Below are positions 1-11,649 of a stretch of 64,000 nucleotides of DNA, piece after piece. The position numbers and the translations under genes are program-made. The first letter of the stretch is position 1. The number at the start of each line of letters is the position of its first letter. This DNA is from Liolophura sinensis (lineage: Eukaryota > Mollusca > Polyplacophora > Chitonida > Chitonidae): contig NC_088306.1 in assembly GCF_032854445.1 (NCBI RefSeq), forward strand, positions 24,773,764 through 24,837,763. The letters are read 5' to 3'. The notes beneath the pieces were generated by a model. That model did no database searches. It was not told where the DNA came from and worked only from the letters and a program-made list of their open reading frames with translations.

Positions 1-104
1 CTGGATGGCTATATACGCTTGTGCTCAAAGTCTATTAAAAAATCAGTACAGACGAACTTTGGGGAGATAAAATTGTTTTCGATTACATAATGCTTGACCG
101 CTAT

Positions 105-1010
105 TCAGCCCAAGATGCACTGCCTAAAATAAACGTTTCTGGTATTTTATCTCATCTTTACAGATTTGCGGGAGACATGCATGGCTATAAACTCTATTTT
201 CTCTGCACTATAGTCTATCTCTGAAATACACCAATATCTTCGTCATGTGTCTATAAAGAAATTGTGAGCAGTCACGAAAATAGGCCATCACTCCAGATGT
301 AATAAAACATTTATAGGGATTCCAAAACACTTCTTATCTTCTTATTAGAAAACTGCGTGCTCAGCGTTCAACGTTGTGCCATGTGAATTATGTGCCCAAG
401 ACAACTGATGTATCTGAAGGCGCTTGTCTTGTGTAGTATTGATGAAGCTTCTACATTCAGGGGTTTATCGCGAAAGAAGGTTTATATATTTTATAATAAA
501 CGATTCACAGACAGCGAGGTTTTCCTGCATATAAATGAGATACGTCTACAAGTCTAGCCAGTGACTAAAGTGTCCGGCTCGAAGTCGGGAGACCCGTGAT
601 CAAACCTAGACACAGTATGTGTACGCACAACTAATGAATTCTCGTCGTCATGTGACTGAAACATTGTTAAGTACTACACGAAACTCCAAGCATAGATACA
701 TGTACATACACAAACACATCCATCCATCCATCCATCAATCAATCAAGTCTAGCCAGAAATGCTAAAAGCTGTAAACAGGCATTCTGCGCTACATTTACAA
801 CGTCATTAGTTAACCAACCTTCCCAGGTTATGTTCATGTGAAACAAGGGACGGTTTCAATACCAGGAGTCTGGAAATGCAATCAATTTTCTGTTAGTAAC
901 AGCGTTTCGTGTGGAAAGATTCTTATTACCTGGACCATATAGCATGGGAACAAAGTGTGGGTCTGTTACGGAGTGGTTACGACCCTTGACCTGCAATGGT
1001 TAGGTTTAGA
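105..1010 (+). repeat. Dispersed repeat E, copy 1 (longest, carries a SINE-B insertion)
   Basis: This block aligns by eye with 19330-19930 on the same strand and with pieces at 5.3, 10.7, 15-16, 17.1 and 20.1 kb. Shared landmarks, in order, are CTGCCTAAAA near 120, GCGGGAGACATG near 164, a TTTATAGGGATTCC box near 310, AAACTGCGTGCT near 350 and AAATGAGATACGTCT near 532. After the SINE-B insertion at 562-743 the similarity resumes (AGTTAACCAACCTT near 810). I see no protein domain and no terminal repeats, so the class is unknown. It could be the non-coding part of a larger transposon or an old segmental duplication. Boundaries are approximate. Confidence 0.55.
549..756 (+). mobile_element. SINE-B insertion with 13-bp target-site duplication
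   Basis: CAAGTCTAGCCAG occurs at 549-561 and again at 744-756, flanking an insert at 562-743. The insert begins with a tRNA-like stretch (GTGACTAAAGTGTCC, B-box-like GTGATCAAACC), then the family body (CGTCGTCATGTGACTGAAAC, GTTAAGTACTACACG, CTCCAAGCAT) and ends in (CATC)n/(AATC)n. This defines the family's orientation: tRNA head at left, simple-repeat tail at right. Seven other copies in the window lie on the opposite strand. Confidence 0.75.
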
Positions 1011-1421
1011 TGCCAAGTTCAATGCCAGTGCTGGAAAAGGAATTTATAATTTAATTCGCTCACTGCCTTTGTTTCCTCTGGACTATGTGAATACAAGTGG
1101 CCGTTCAAGCAACCTATAACTTAAGTTTAAAAGACGCCTTCTTTCCCCAATGTTGATTTACAAATCTGTCCGTCACATGCACAATATCTTGCCTGATGTC
1201 AACCTGAGACACTCGATTTTCTCTCCCAATAGAATAGGGCACCATCGTATAAGTAGACAGCTCTTAAACATATGGTTTAAAGAACTGTGAAATAAATACA
1301 TGAAAACCGACTTTGCTTTGTTAAGTGATCAGAAGAGGACAATGCATTATAGTTAGAGAAACAAGCTGTGTGATGAATAACAAAACGAACAAAGCAAGGG
1401 TTAATATTCATGCGATTCATG
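1011..1421. other. Unannotated stretch
   Basis: No gene, RNA or recognisable repeat seen. It may include a decayed continuation of repeat E. Confidence 0.3.
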
Positions 1422-1518
1422 TTTTATTTATTTATTTGATGGGTGTTTGATGACGTACTCAAGAATGTTTCACTTACATGACGTCGGCCAGTAATATGGT
1501 GGGACAGGAGGGGGTAAT
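1422..1518 (-). mobile_element. SINE-A 3' fragment
   Basis: Minus-strand tail (TTTATTTATTTGATGGGTGTTT on plus is the degenerate (AAAT)n end) followed by the GACGTACTCAAGAATGTTTC and CGGCCAGTAATATGGTGGGA blocks. The body and the tRNA head are absent. Confidence 0.75.
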
Positions 1519-2228
1519 GTTCTAACATTATTGACGGCAGCACTTTGTGACGTCGTCCTGTCATTTAAAAACTTCAACCAACATTAGTCAGAAACACCAA
1601 CAGCCATCTTTCGCCAAGAAACATACGCCATCTGAGCGTGGTAGTAAAAACTTGATATTTCCGTCCTTCAGTTAAACTTCATGTAGATAAACTCTGCTTG
1701 GTGATGGCTGGCACCACCGAGTCGATGTGACCGAGCATATTTACGTTCTTTTGACTTTTTATCAGCTGGCCCCAGTCGATTAGCTGTATGTCATGGACGT
1801 ATATATCAGTCATATTAATTCTACTTGCACAGTTAATACAGCGGTCGAAAGTCCACGTATCCCGGAATGTAACAACTGGATATCAATATCAGTAAACCAC
1901 AAAGGCCTATTTTGGTTTAAATATAGTGGGACATTATAAAGACCCCCGAAAAAAGGAAGTTGCAGCTGAAAATGTCTTTATTACATAGCAGAAACAATCT
2001 TAGCCGTCTACGGTGCTAGTGTTACGGGACGTGTATCGGGTGGGCCGCTATCTCAGTATCTGTACAAGAAGTCTAGACGCACGGCCAATTAGTTTGTGAC
2101 CTGTTGACTTTCTCATAATACCCCATTTGCATATTGTATTTACTTTTCTCTACAATATCACAGCGGCTTTTTCTTCATTCAACAGTAACGTTACGCAAGG
2201 CCTTACTACAATTATGACACGTTTCTTT
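1519..2228. other. Unannotated stretch
   Basis: AT-rich DNA with no gene, RNA or repeat that I can support. Confidence 0.3.
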
Positions 2229-2490
2229 CATTATTTATTTGTTTATTTAATTGATTGGTATTTTACCCCGCACCCAAGAATATTTCACTTATACGACGGC
2301 CGCCAGCATTAGGATGGGAGGAAACCGGGCAGAGACCGGTGTAAACCCACGACCGTACGCAGGTTGCCGATAGAGCTTCCTACGTACGGCAATAGAGGAA
2401 GCCAGTATCAGCTGGACTTGAACTCACAACGACCGCATTGGTGAGAAGCTCCTGGGTCATGACATTGCGCTAGCGCGCTAACCAACTGTT
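2229..2490 (-). mobile_element. SINE-A, near full length
   Basis: Reads in reverse from the T-rich tail (TTTATTTGTTTATTTAATTG) through TTTCACTTATACGACGG, CCAGCATTAGGATGGGAGGA and ACGTACGGCAATAGAGGAAG to the tRNA-like head (GCGCTAGCGCGCTAACCAAC). All blocks of the family are present in order. The short frame starting at 2127 is mostly this SINE and is not a gene. Confidence 0.85.
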
Positions 2491-2829
2491 CCTTTCATTA
2501 AGAGCATTCAGTAATAAGCTTTTTTGTAATGTTAGGCGAGATCATTGACCTATTGAAGAGAAATACAATAGTGTGTGGATGCAGATTGTCACAGCTATCT
2601 CCAGACGTAGCCGTTAAAGGATGCCATGGTTACAGAAAAGTGTTGACGGTCATCATCTTCAGCTCTGAAGTACAACGCTGATATCACTGACGTTTAATTC
2701 GTACTATGGAATTTACTAAATGAGTTATTTACTATATATTAGCCGCGTGATCCCTACTTAGCGTTAGAGTGAGTCCCAGGCCAGGGTTGTGGAGAACTCT
2801 CTCAAGGTCGATAATTGGTTCTGGATAAA
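2491..2829. other. Unannotated stretch
   Basis: Nothing recognisable. Confidence 0.3.
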
Positions 2830-3275
2830 AAGGTTTCAGACAGATACCGTATTGGTCTGATTCTACGGTCGATTTTGTAGCTGTGGCAGACTATCGAAAC
2901 TCCCTTTTGTCAAAATTCCATTAGCTGACACTATTATTTCCAGCACAATTTCACCAGGACCTACGTTAATTCTAGATCTTCTCAGACAGATCCAATTTCT
3001 ATCCCCGTTTCCAATTGTCCTAACAAGCTGTTCTGTTTGAGCATCTACTCAAGTGACCCGTTTCATTACTGAAAGCAGAATTGTCGCGGCGATCAAACCA
3101 GCAGACTTGTCTGCAAATAAGAGAGCAGCAGTCGTGATAGATCTTCAACGTTTAGAGGAAATAGACTTGATGAACAACACCAAGCAAATCAATAACGGAA
3201 AATACCAGTGTAACTAATTTTACACTTGGCTCAACGTCTACGACTTTCTGTGCGTGGCGTTCATCCACCAACAGA
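2830..3275 (-). repeat. Dispersed repeat W, copy 1
   Basis: Its reverse complement aligns over about 400 bp with 16430-16875. Shared blocks include TTATTGATTTGCTTGGTG, GTCTGCTGGTTTGATCG, ATGAAACGGGTCAC, TGCTCAAACAGAACAGCTTG, GGAAACGGGGATAG, GAGAAGATCT and GGAATTTTGACAAAAG. In one frame both copies translate to a similar peptide interrupted by the same TGA (MKRVT-stop-VDAQTEQLVR). I do not recognise the family. It is either the remnant of a protein-coding segment or an untranslated transposon piece. Confidence 0.6.
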
Positions 3276-3696
3276 GGGACACAGTAAATGCAAAATCGAG
3301 GGTCACAGTATTGTAAAATCTTTCAAAAGCTCTTTTTAGATTGATAGTTCAGATTAAATCTCAGTTTGAAAGAAGAGGTGGACGATCGCATGTCTGATTT
3401 GAAGCTTAAAACAAAAGATTTAAACATACGATATAAATCAGATAATGTTTTCTGTTTATCGCAACTTAATACATATTTGTTGGTAATTTTTACACCAACC
3501 ATGAGTGTCCTGATATTTTCCTTTCAAATGACGTCATCCCAGCTTTAAAACGAATTCCTAATTAATCGTCTCTTTTTACTACAGGTGGTTTGTCTACATC
3601 TGGCGAAATTGTAGTTTCCGAGGCCGCGGTCTTGCGCATTATTTTCATGTAAATATTGATCAAATACAGTAAAGAACGCAGTAATTTCAGTAAATC
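3276..3696. other. Unannotated stretch
   Basis: No supported gene. One TGACGTCA octamer at 3529-3536. The short frame at 3366 has no recognisable domain. Confidence 0.3.
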
Positions 3697-3961
3697 TATT
3701 TATTTATGTATTTGATTAGTGTTTTACGTCATACTCAAGGATATTTCACTTATACAACGGCGGCCATCATTGTTGTGGGAGTAAACCGGGCAGATCTTGG
3801 AGGAAACCCACGACCATCCGCAGGTTGCCGACAGATCTCCCCACGTACGGCAGTAGAGGAAGCCAGCATCAGCTGGAATTGAACTCACAGCAACGGCATT
3901 GCTGTGAGGCTCTTGGATCATTACGCTGAGCTAGCGTGCTAACCAACTGAGGCGCGGAGGC
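3697..3961 (-). mobile_element. SINE-A, near full length
   Basis: Tail TATTTATGTATTTGATTAGT, conserved CTCAAGGATATTTCACTTAT, body CCGGGCAGATC...GAAACCCACGACCATCCGCA, head GAGCTAGCGTGCTAACCAAC and terminal GAGGC. All family blocks are in order on the minus strand. Confidence 0.85.
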
Positions 3962-4242
3962 ATCTTATGACTTGCATTTAACATAACTGTAATTTTCTCT
4001 CTGCTTCGACCATGGTGCTTGGGGAGTATAAGCTGCAAGAAGTCAGATTTCTAGATTCACTTTCCACGCTGTTGTTTGTTGTATCCATGTACCATCAGCT
4101 GGAATGGGTACCTACTAACGTCAAGGTGACGTCAATCGGAACCCCACCTCTTAGTTCTACTCCACCAACATAAACTCTGCACGAACTTGAACTATCCACA
4201 ATACTCATACCTGCCAATACCTGCGTGTAAGCACTGATATGT

Positions 4243-4478
4243 AAGCAAGATCTAGGTTTCATGTCGTCGTTAACAACTTTTCAGTCAAATGATGACGATG
4301 AGTTATTAGATGTTTGTTCATAGACTGTCTTTTTTGCCACAGTACGAGTTCTTCCCGCCAAAGTGCTGCCGCCACTGCAGTACCATGCGGAAGACACCAG
4401 ATATGACAACCCACCCAGTTACACCCTACTGACACCGGGTAAACCAGTTTTGTTTGTTCCTTGATGGCATTAAACCGT
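4243..4478 (-). mobile_element. SINE-B copy
   Basis: Carries GTCGTCGTTAACAACTTTTC, AAAGTGCTGCCGCCACTG, GAAGACACCAGATATGACA and ACACCGGGTAAACCAG, the body blocks shared with the copies at 8.2, 11.1-11.5 and 14.6 kb. It abuts a SINE-A copy on the other strand. Confidence 0.75.
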
Positions 4479-4482
4479 TATA

Positions 4483-4742
4483 GGGGGCTCAGTTGGTTAG
4501 CGCGCTAACGCAGCGTAATGACCCAGTAGTCTCTCACCAATGCGGTCGCTGTGAGTTCAAGTCCAGCTCATGCTGGCTTCCTCTCCGGCCGGACGTGGGA
4601 AGGTCTGCAGCAAACTGCGGATGGTCGTGGGATTCCCCCGGGCTCTGCCCAGTTTCCACCCACCATAATGCTGGCCGCCGTCGTATAAGTGAAATATTCT
4701 TGGGTACGGCGTAAAACACCAACCAAATAAATAAATAAATAA
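4483..4742 (+). mobile_element. SINE-A, near full length
   Basis: Head GGGGCTCAGTTGGTTAGCGC with an A-box-like GGCTCAGTTGG, B-box-like GAGTTCAAGTCC near 4553, body GGGCTCTGCCCAG, then GTCGTATAAGTGAAATATTC and a tail of (AAAT) units ending near 4742. It lies directly next to the SINE-B fragment, which suggests insertion at that element's end. Confidence 0.88.
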
Positions 4743-5289
4743 ACCTTTATACGTTTTGAAAATACCACGGTGTACACCAACGACTAGATGTCAAGTGCTG
4801 TGATATTTCGTGTGGTTGCAACTTTTTAAATCATATTCTATATCCTAATTAGAGTCATGCAAAGTTGATGAAAGCATCATTCACAATGTGCTTCCCATCG
4901 TGAACAACCGTCAACAAAAAGCCAACCACTGAAGGTAAAGTACATTTCGTCGCTGAACAAACTCATTCTGAACATTAATTCCTATTATTTGAATACTGAA
5001 ACTTACATCCGTTACAATTTCCACAAGGTTTTTGTACCATGCATAGCCAAGCGATTAAATCAAAAACAAGATTTATGGTCGCTCCTCCATTTCATAAGGA
5101 TAAAATAATCCATTTGCTAAATTAACACCATCGACCCTACTTTTTAGTATTAGAGTTACCTCCCTTGTAATGTTCATTAACTTATTATATATTCCACCAC
5201 TCTGTTGAAAAGGTAAAAAACAGAAATGATCCCGAGGGTATTTAACTAGCGCTTTTCATGTTTTCGTCCATTTTCCAATACTAAACATT
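4743..5289. other. Unannotated stretch
   Basis: AT-rich; no gene or repeat supported. Confidence 0.3.
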
Positions 5290-5470
5290 TAGCATAAAAG
5301 AAAGGCATCTGCTATTTGCTGCAAATTCATTTGTCGCAAGTTATGAATTTACGGGAGACATGGGACATTGGAGAAAACATTGCATTTACGATAGCAATTT
5401 TGTCCGTATTTCTTCCATATATGCTTCTGTAGAGACTGTTAAGAATCTGGAAAATAGTTGGTCTCTTAGA
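5290..5470 (+). repeat. Dispersed repeat E, fragment
   Basis: Contains the family landmark AATTTACGGGAGACATGG near 5346 with flanking similarity to the 5' part of copy 1 (105-250). Only the left part of the repeat is visible. Confidence 0.4.
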
Positions 5471-6127
5471 AATTAATTAGGTTCCAAAATTCTTAACTTT
5501 TCATTCAGTTTAGCTTTGTATTTTGTAAAATTTCAGGAAGCTGTCATGTGAAGGGCACTCTCGAGATAAACGGCTTCTAAAATTAATTGTCATATGAACA
5601 AATAATGAACCCATTACAATCAAGGTTTTCTCTTTATATTCATTTCAAAGTGGCATTTTTGTAAAATGCTGGATTTACAATATTTTAGCATAATATATTT
5701 TCTATTAAATTCTAACTTTTCTTTCGCCTCCATCTATGTCTGTTATCAAATTAGATGCTTTGTAGCTAAAATTACGCATACGTATTAATGTCACATCAAA
5801 AGATTTCCCCATCAAAAGATTTCCCCCAAACACAGTTTAGAGGTGGAAAAATGCCCTCACGTCGATATTTACCACAAAATGGCTCATAAAACCCACACTG
5901 CAATCTGAACAGTTATCTGCGCTATTCACGGTATAGACAAAATTGTAAGATATGTTAGGTACAGTCTTGTAACTGCTATATTTTTGTTTGATCTCCATTC
6001 AGTCTCCAATCTCGCGTACATTTCTCGTAGTACGCCATTTTATACATATGCAACAAGATACAGTTATTTGAGTCAAACTTCAATTTTTTGTTATTGTCAT
6101 CACACAATAACAGGAAAGCATTAATGG
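5471..6127. other. Unannotated stretch
   Basis: No gene. A 17-bp direct duplication of CATCAAAAGATTTCCCC lies near 5796-5829. Otherwise AT-rich and featureless. Confidence 0.3.
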
Positions 6128-6291
6128 TAGCAGACTGAGCCCGGAGGAAAATCACGATCATCCGCAGGTTGCTGAAAGACGACCGAAGAGGAAGCCAACA
6201 TGAGCTAGACTGCATTGCTGATGCGCTCCTGGATCGTTGTGCCACGCTGGCACGCTAACCACCTTGGCCAAGGAGCCCCCCCCCCCCCCCC
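6128..6291 (-). mobile_element. SINE-A 5' fragment ending in a C-tract
   Basis: The tRNA-like head and half the body are present on minus (CACGATCATCCGCAGG, GAGGAAGCCAACATGAGC, GGCACGCTAACCACC, AAGGAG). The tail is missing. The 5' end of the element meets a run of 16 C at 6276-6291. Confidence 0.7.
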
Positions 6292-8162
6292 TTATAATTT
6301 GAAGAGAAAGTAATCTGGAAAAAGGCTGCAAAGCTCTCTTGCTTCCCTGATGTTTCAGGCAGATTGGTATAATGTCATGGGAGTTTTTGATGATAATAGA
6401 AGCGAATTTTCCCTATGTCGAGAGAGTTTACGTTTTGATATGGTAGTCTATGATCTAGGGAATGATAAATACATTTCGTCTGAAGTATTTATGATTGTCT
6501 GTCATGGAAATGGCGATGAAAGCACACATATAGCAATTACTCTATACATAAGACAACACATTCATTATTGAGTCTAAGCAACCTGTTTAGGAACTCTGTG
6601 TAGAGCAAGTTAGCATTTCCTCAAAGCAGGTCCTTAAATGTCCGTGATCATTTGACTGCACCAATACAGTGCAAAAAAAGATGGTCAAGGACTTGCCTAA
6701 GGCAGCTTATTTATTCCCGGCTCTCTGATTTCTGCAGCAGTGAATCTGCCCCGCTGTCGTAAAAGTAAACACTCTCTACAATGGCGTAACATTCTAATTA
6801 CTCTTAACTCTCATCAAAAGGAAGGAATATTTGCTGGAATTATAATTACATGTTAATGGAATACATGATACAAGGTGCAAAGAGAAAATATCAAGGCCTT
6901 TTTAATATCTTGCAAGATCGTGAATCTGGACACCCCATGTCGATGGAATGTTACATATCTCTGTTATGTATTGTTACAACATGCTTTTGAAGGTGTTCCT
7001 TTGAAACGCCCTGAGACTTCGTCTTAATATATACAAAAAAACCCTTTAGTTTTATGTCTTAATGTGCAGATTATCAAGCGTAATCACATATAGCAGTACA
7101 AACAAATTTTTCAACTTTCACTTTTGGGGTAAAAATGGCATCAAAGTGCTATTCTCTTAGGCCACAGCGGTCAGTCCGGAAATTAAGTAGCTTGGAGTGG
7201 TGACGTCAACGATGATTCCTGTACAAAAAGAACTCTGTTGGGGACAGACCGAACGGGTCTGGTCGAATGAGTGGAGGGAAGGGAGGTGGGGTAGGGTGTG
7301 GGGAACAGACTGAATGAGAACCGGGGTAGGGGCGCAAAGGGTCGCTCAGCTGGCACGAAGAAGCCATGCAGTAGCTGTGTACATGTCGCCTTGCCCACAC
7401 CGTACTGACAAAGTTCATCGGGCTCTAGACACTTTGAGGGTATTCACCGCGTTCCGAACAATATCAACGATGAAATAATTTCTGAAAAAAACCCCGACCG
7501 TTGACGGAAAATATATATAATATAGAGCGGTAATTAACAGGTAAAAAAAAATACCCCCCAAATTAGTGTTTATTTAACAAAAATTCCGGAGTTGCATTTT
7601 TTTTTCTTCATTGGGCATAGAACAAACATAATCAAACATAATCTTTGTTTTAATGTCCCTTTTCATGTATCCTTTAAAACCCAATGGTTCCGAACATATC
7701 AGATCATATCAAAGACTTCAAAAGTTATACTTGTTGCTACCTCGCTTGGTGCTCAGCACACGGAGGTTAAAGCAAAAAAATATGGCTAGTTGGCCAGGCG
7801 TCAGTATCATATGACAGAGGGGTGTTGCGTCTTGGTGTCTTCGGCATGACACTGCAGTGGCAATCTCCATATATACGAAATATTTTTTATTAAATACATC
7901 ACTGTTTTACCTCTTAAAGACCCACAGTTTTGTCCTCTACACTTTTGTCATTTAAAACTAAAATCCTCATACTGTAACTACATTGGAAATTCACTGTTTG
8001 GGTTATAACGTTTTTCAGTCCGCGATGGAATATTTTTCGCAATTAAGGCACGATATCGTCGTCTGTTGACACCTCGTTTTGCTTGGTTTGAGTTATACAA
8101 TAGCTAAGAAGAACGTTTTCGATCTAAAGCATTTATATCCATTGAATAGGTGTCACTTTGAA
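6292..8162. other. Unannotated stretch with a local GC-rich island
   Basis: No gene supported. At 7140-7450 the DNA is distinctly more GC-rich, with G-runs on plus (GGAGGTGGGGTAGGG) and a CRE octamer at 7201-7208. A 73-codon frame at 6350-6571 follows a pyrimidine-rich tract ending in CAG, like a splice acceptor, but its peptide resembles nothing I know. Confidence 0.3.
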
Positions 8163-8450
8163 GAGTGAGTGAGTAAGTGCTTGGGGTTTAACGTCGTACT
8201 TAACATTTTTTCAGTCATATGACGACGAATGAATCCTTTGAGTGCATGTACGCGTAAAGGGCCTTCTTGTTGCAGGACGGATTTCCACCGCTCTGTTATC
8301 TAGTGCTGCTTCACTGAGACTCCTTACCGTAGGCAAGTAAGGCGCCCCGCCCGAGCCATTATACTGATACGGTAAACCAGTCGTTGTACAGCAAGGAAGT
8401 TGTAACTTCCTCTTTTAAGGTCTTAGGTGTGACTCGACCTACGTTGAAGA
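8163..8450 (-). mobile_element. SINE-B, long copy
   Basis: Starts on plus with (GAGT)n and CTTGGGGTTTAACGTCGTAC, the reverse of the family's tail and 3' end, and continues through TTTTTCAGTCATATGACGAC, CTGATACGGTAAACCAG and CTCGACCTACG at the head side. The interior diverges from other copies and carries CTTACCGTAGGCAAGTA, also seen in the copy at 22.9 kb, so these two may form a subfamily. Confidence 0.75.
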
Positions 8451-9097
8451 TGAATCGTAGATTTGATATTTTTTGCATCGGAAAAGAAATTAAATCTTTT
8501 CTGACATAAGTAAATGTAAATTTATAAAGTTTCAAAATGCTCTACACACATCATATCCTTTCCACATGAAGTACGTCATTTGGGTCTCAGGAAACAACTA
8601 TTAACATGGATTACCTCTCACATGGACAATATTCTCTTAGTTTACTTATATAATCAATCTACTCCGCAGCTGTATTTAAACATACGACTTTAAATGGGGA
8701 CAAATTGTTACATTAATGATAATACAATAAACAAGCAGCAGTTTAATTAGAGTCAAACAGTCATGAACTAAATTTTAACAAAGCGTGGAATGGAAAACAA
8801 ACTAAAGTATGAAGCTAGTTCAATTCCTGTACGCTGATGAAAGCCAACTTCGAAACACGATATTTGGATTAAATTATAGTGTGTAAGTGACAAGAATCAG
8901 CCTGTTTGTTTAACATATATATAACATAAAAATGTAACAATATAAACTTGGGGATTTATAACAGACAGATGAGGTCATGTTTCAAAGCCCCGGGTCTCAC
9001 AGGCTCCCTTAAAGTTCAATATACGAATGTTCACGGTTCGCCGTATATGTAGTTCAGATTTAAAAAGCAATCTGACTGGTTATCTGAGCACCCCATA
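8451..9097. other. Unannotated stretch
   Basis: Nothing recognisable. Confidence 0.3.
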
Positions 9098-9280
9098 TAT
9101 TTATGTGTTTATTTATGTATTTGATTGATTCGTATTCTTGCGCTGAACATTCCACTCATACGACGGCTGCTAGCGTTATGGTGGGAGGAAACCGCGCGCA
9201 TAGCCAGGGGAAAACGCACGACCAGCCGTAGGTTGCAGGCAGACGTTCCCATGTACGACCAGAGGGAGTCAGCATGAGCT
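9098..9280 (-). mobile_element. SINE-A, 3' two-thirds, diverged
   Basis: T-rich tail (TTTATTTATGTATTTGATTG), CATACGACGGCTGCTAGCG, TATGGTGGGAGGAAACCG and AGTCAGCATGAGCT are recognisable on minus. The head beyond 9280 is lost. Confidence 0.7.
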
Positions 9281-10659
9281 CAGTCTTTGACGATGGTCTT
9301 GATTATGGATTAAGAAAATGGGACAATCATAAATGGCTCCGTAGCATACATTAATTCCTCTGTCTTCGTGTCCCTAACAATACAACCTTCCCTGGATTCG
9401 TACATAATTGGCTCTAACAGCAGGTTGCTGTCGTTACGAATACAAGATAATTCGTTTCATTTGAACGATCTCATCAATGAAATTATATACCGGCATTTGT
9501 TTATCCTTTAAATGGTTTTGTTGCTTAAAAAAACTAATGCGTGAAAAAATGTTTTTGTTTGACACTAAATGATCAATACACCGCTTTTTGAGAACAGTTA
9601 ATTACTTAATTTCCTATATAATCCCCGCTTTTAAGTGAATTCAGACAAAAAACTTCAAAAGAAATATTAAAATATCGTGTAGGCTATCATTTTTGAACAT
9701 TGCACGAAGCAGATACATGTATTCAATTCTTCGCTTCGTTTGCTTCAGTTTCAATGTCACTTGAGTCATTTCATGCTATTGCCTATTTAATGTGATAACA
9801 AAAAAAACCTATTTTAAATCATTCCAGGTCACTGAGGTCTAATAAATTGCAATTAACAATAGTCGCTCACTTTTCAGCCTGCAGCTGAAGCTGGATTTGG
9901 TCCTCAACCCTCATAGATGAGAGCTTGATTAGTGAGAAGGTTTAGCGCCACAGTTCTTTGACAGGGTTCATCTGTACTTAGTCTCAACAGTAAAGGTCCC
10001 GACATTGCCAATTCAGTATTATTTCAGTTATTTTCTTTCTTGTTTTATGTTTGATATATCAACGTGCCATCCATTTCTCACAATCGGATAGCCAGATAGG
10101 ACAGGCAAGACCTCCCGAGCACAGATAGTTAGTTCCAAAGCGTCAATGTTATTGCGTTAGGGAATATTGGCATTTCTTCAGCGCTGTCAAAGAAGACGAA
10201 CGGATAAAGCATTTAATGATGGTCCAATTGATGAAATTGTCGCAAATGCCCAAGAGTGCCAGGAACTTGGTATGGAGTCGACAAGAAAGACAGTCAGGGT
10301 ACAATATGGCCGTCTATTCAAATTAAACTACACCTGGGATGATATCGAGCGAACCAGGGAGTACGACGAACTTACATCCGGGCTACCTATTTACTCCCTT
10401 CTACTCAGTTATATACCACAGCACTGAGATTAAAGTCCATACAAAAAAGTGTTTATGTGTATGCAGGTGTGTTTACAATTATCCTGGTGTGGAGGATAGA
10501 GCTCGTTTATCGAATTTTCATAATGTTTCACACTTTATCTAAGATCGTCAAACTAACTTCAAATTCCAGCCACCCAGTACTACTCAAACAATATGAAGAC
10601 TAAGTGGTAACTGTTGGAGTAAGAGACGCAGAACCTTTTACCCTCGTTGCCAACAAATT
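9281..10659. other. Unannotated stretch
   Basis: No supported gene. The 86-codon frame ending at 10427 begins at TTG, just after an in-frame stop, and matches no family I know. Confidence 0.3.
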
Positions 10660-11020
10660 TCGTTAACGATGCGTCAAATATTAAATCTTGCGTATTTAGA
10701 ATTCATCATTTAATCCCAAGTCACCTTCGGAAATCATTTTTGGTGAGCGTACAGTCCACATAACACAGCGCTGAATGTCCAGAAGGTCGTATCGTAATGT
10801 AGTACGAGTTGTTTGTTAATCACTACAAATATCCTTTTTTTTAATAAGAGATATCTTCTTATGCCGATTGCTAACAATTTGCTAACACTTTTGAAAGTAA
10901 AACGCACTTTTGAGGACAAAAATTGCTGTGGGAAATACAGTCATTATCCCATGTACAAGCCGGACAGGAACAGGCACGTTTTAGCAATAGATCAGCAAGA
11001 AATATAATATGTATGTAGGT
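10660..11020 (-). repeat. Dispersed repeat E, fragment with deletion
   Basis: Aligns with 15250-16030: GCGTACAGT...GCTGAATGTCC near 10746 matches 15301, and CAGGCACGTTTTAGCAATAG near 10970 matches 15987. The interval between these anchors is about 220 bp here and about 680 bp there, so one copy has a large indel. It runs into a SINE-B at the same junction as the other copy. Confidence 0.5.
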
Positions 11021-11565
11021 ATTCTTGGGGTTTAACGTCGTACCTATTTCAGACATATGACGACGAGGAGCCATGAGGTGTGTGTACTTATACTGTGTCT
11101 TAGTGTGGCAGCAATTGATTAGCGCGCTAGCGCAGCGTAATGACCCAGAAACCTGTCACCAATGCGGTCGCTGTGAGTTCAAGTCCAGCTCATGCTGGCT
11201 TCCTCTACTGCCTTACGTGGGAAGGTCTGCCAGCATCCTGCGGATGGTCGTGTGTTTCCCGCTGGCTCTGCCCGGTTTCCTCCCATAATGCTGGCCGCCC
11301 TTGTATAAGTGAAATATTCTTGAGTACGGCGTAAAACACCAATCGAATAAATAAATAAAATAAATTTTTTAGTCCACGAAGCCAAAGTGATGCTGCCACT
11401 GAAGTATCAAGCCGATGACAGCAGACATCACTGTTACATTATACTGTGGTATATTTCCTTGCTATACACCCTCTCTCCCTCCTTAGTGCTGAGCCCCAAG
11501 CGAGGAAGCGTCAAGTACTACAGTTTTTGGAATGACCTGGGTTTGATCCCGGAGTCTAGTGACGT
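11021..11565 (-). mobile_element. SINE-B interrupted by a SINE-A
   Basis: The tail-side part lies at 11021-11105 (CTTGGGGTTTAACGTCGTAC, CATATGACGACGAGGAGCC, ACTGTGTCTTAGTGTGGCAG). The head-side part lies at 11367-11565 (GCCAAAGTGATGCTGCCACT, GAAGTATCAAGCCGATGACA, GTGCTGAGCCCCAAGCGAGG, GGGTTTGATCCC, a B-box-like stretch on the complement). The SINE-A at 11106-11366 splits the two, so SINE-A moved after this SINE-B. Confidence 0.8.
11106..11366 (+). mobile_element. SINE-A nested in SINE-B
   Basis: Nearly complete: GATTAGCGCGCTAGCGCAGC, GTCGCTGTGAGTTCAAGTCC, GGAAGGTCTGCCAGCATCC, GTATAAGTGAAATATTCTTG, AGTACGGCGTAAAACACC and an (AAAT)n tail. The first bases of the head are altered (CAATTGATT). 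Confidence 0.88.
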
Positions 11566-11649
11566 TTATTGTACTAGTGTTTTACGTTAATGTATCCCAA
11601 AATCAATGAAATATTTCTTCTGAAATAACAGAAATGCGCAATGGGTTAA

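Noticed and set aside
6350-6571. 73-codon frame preceded by an acceptor-like pyrimidine tract and TTTCAG
   Set aside because: The splice-like signal is suggestive, but the peptide resembles no family and no partner exon is seen.
10167-10427. 86-codon plus-strand frame with a charged, protein-like peptide
   Set aside because: Begins at TTG after a stop; no homology, no clear acceptor or donor. Not enough to call an exon.
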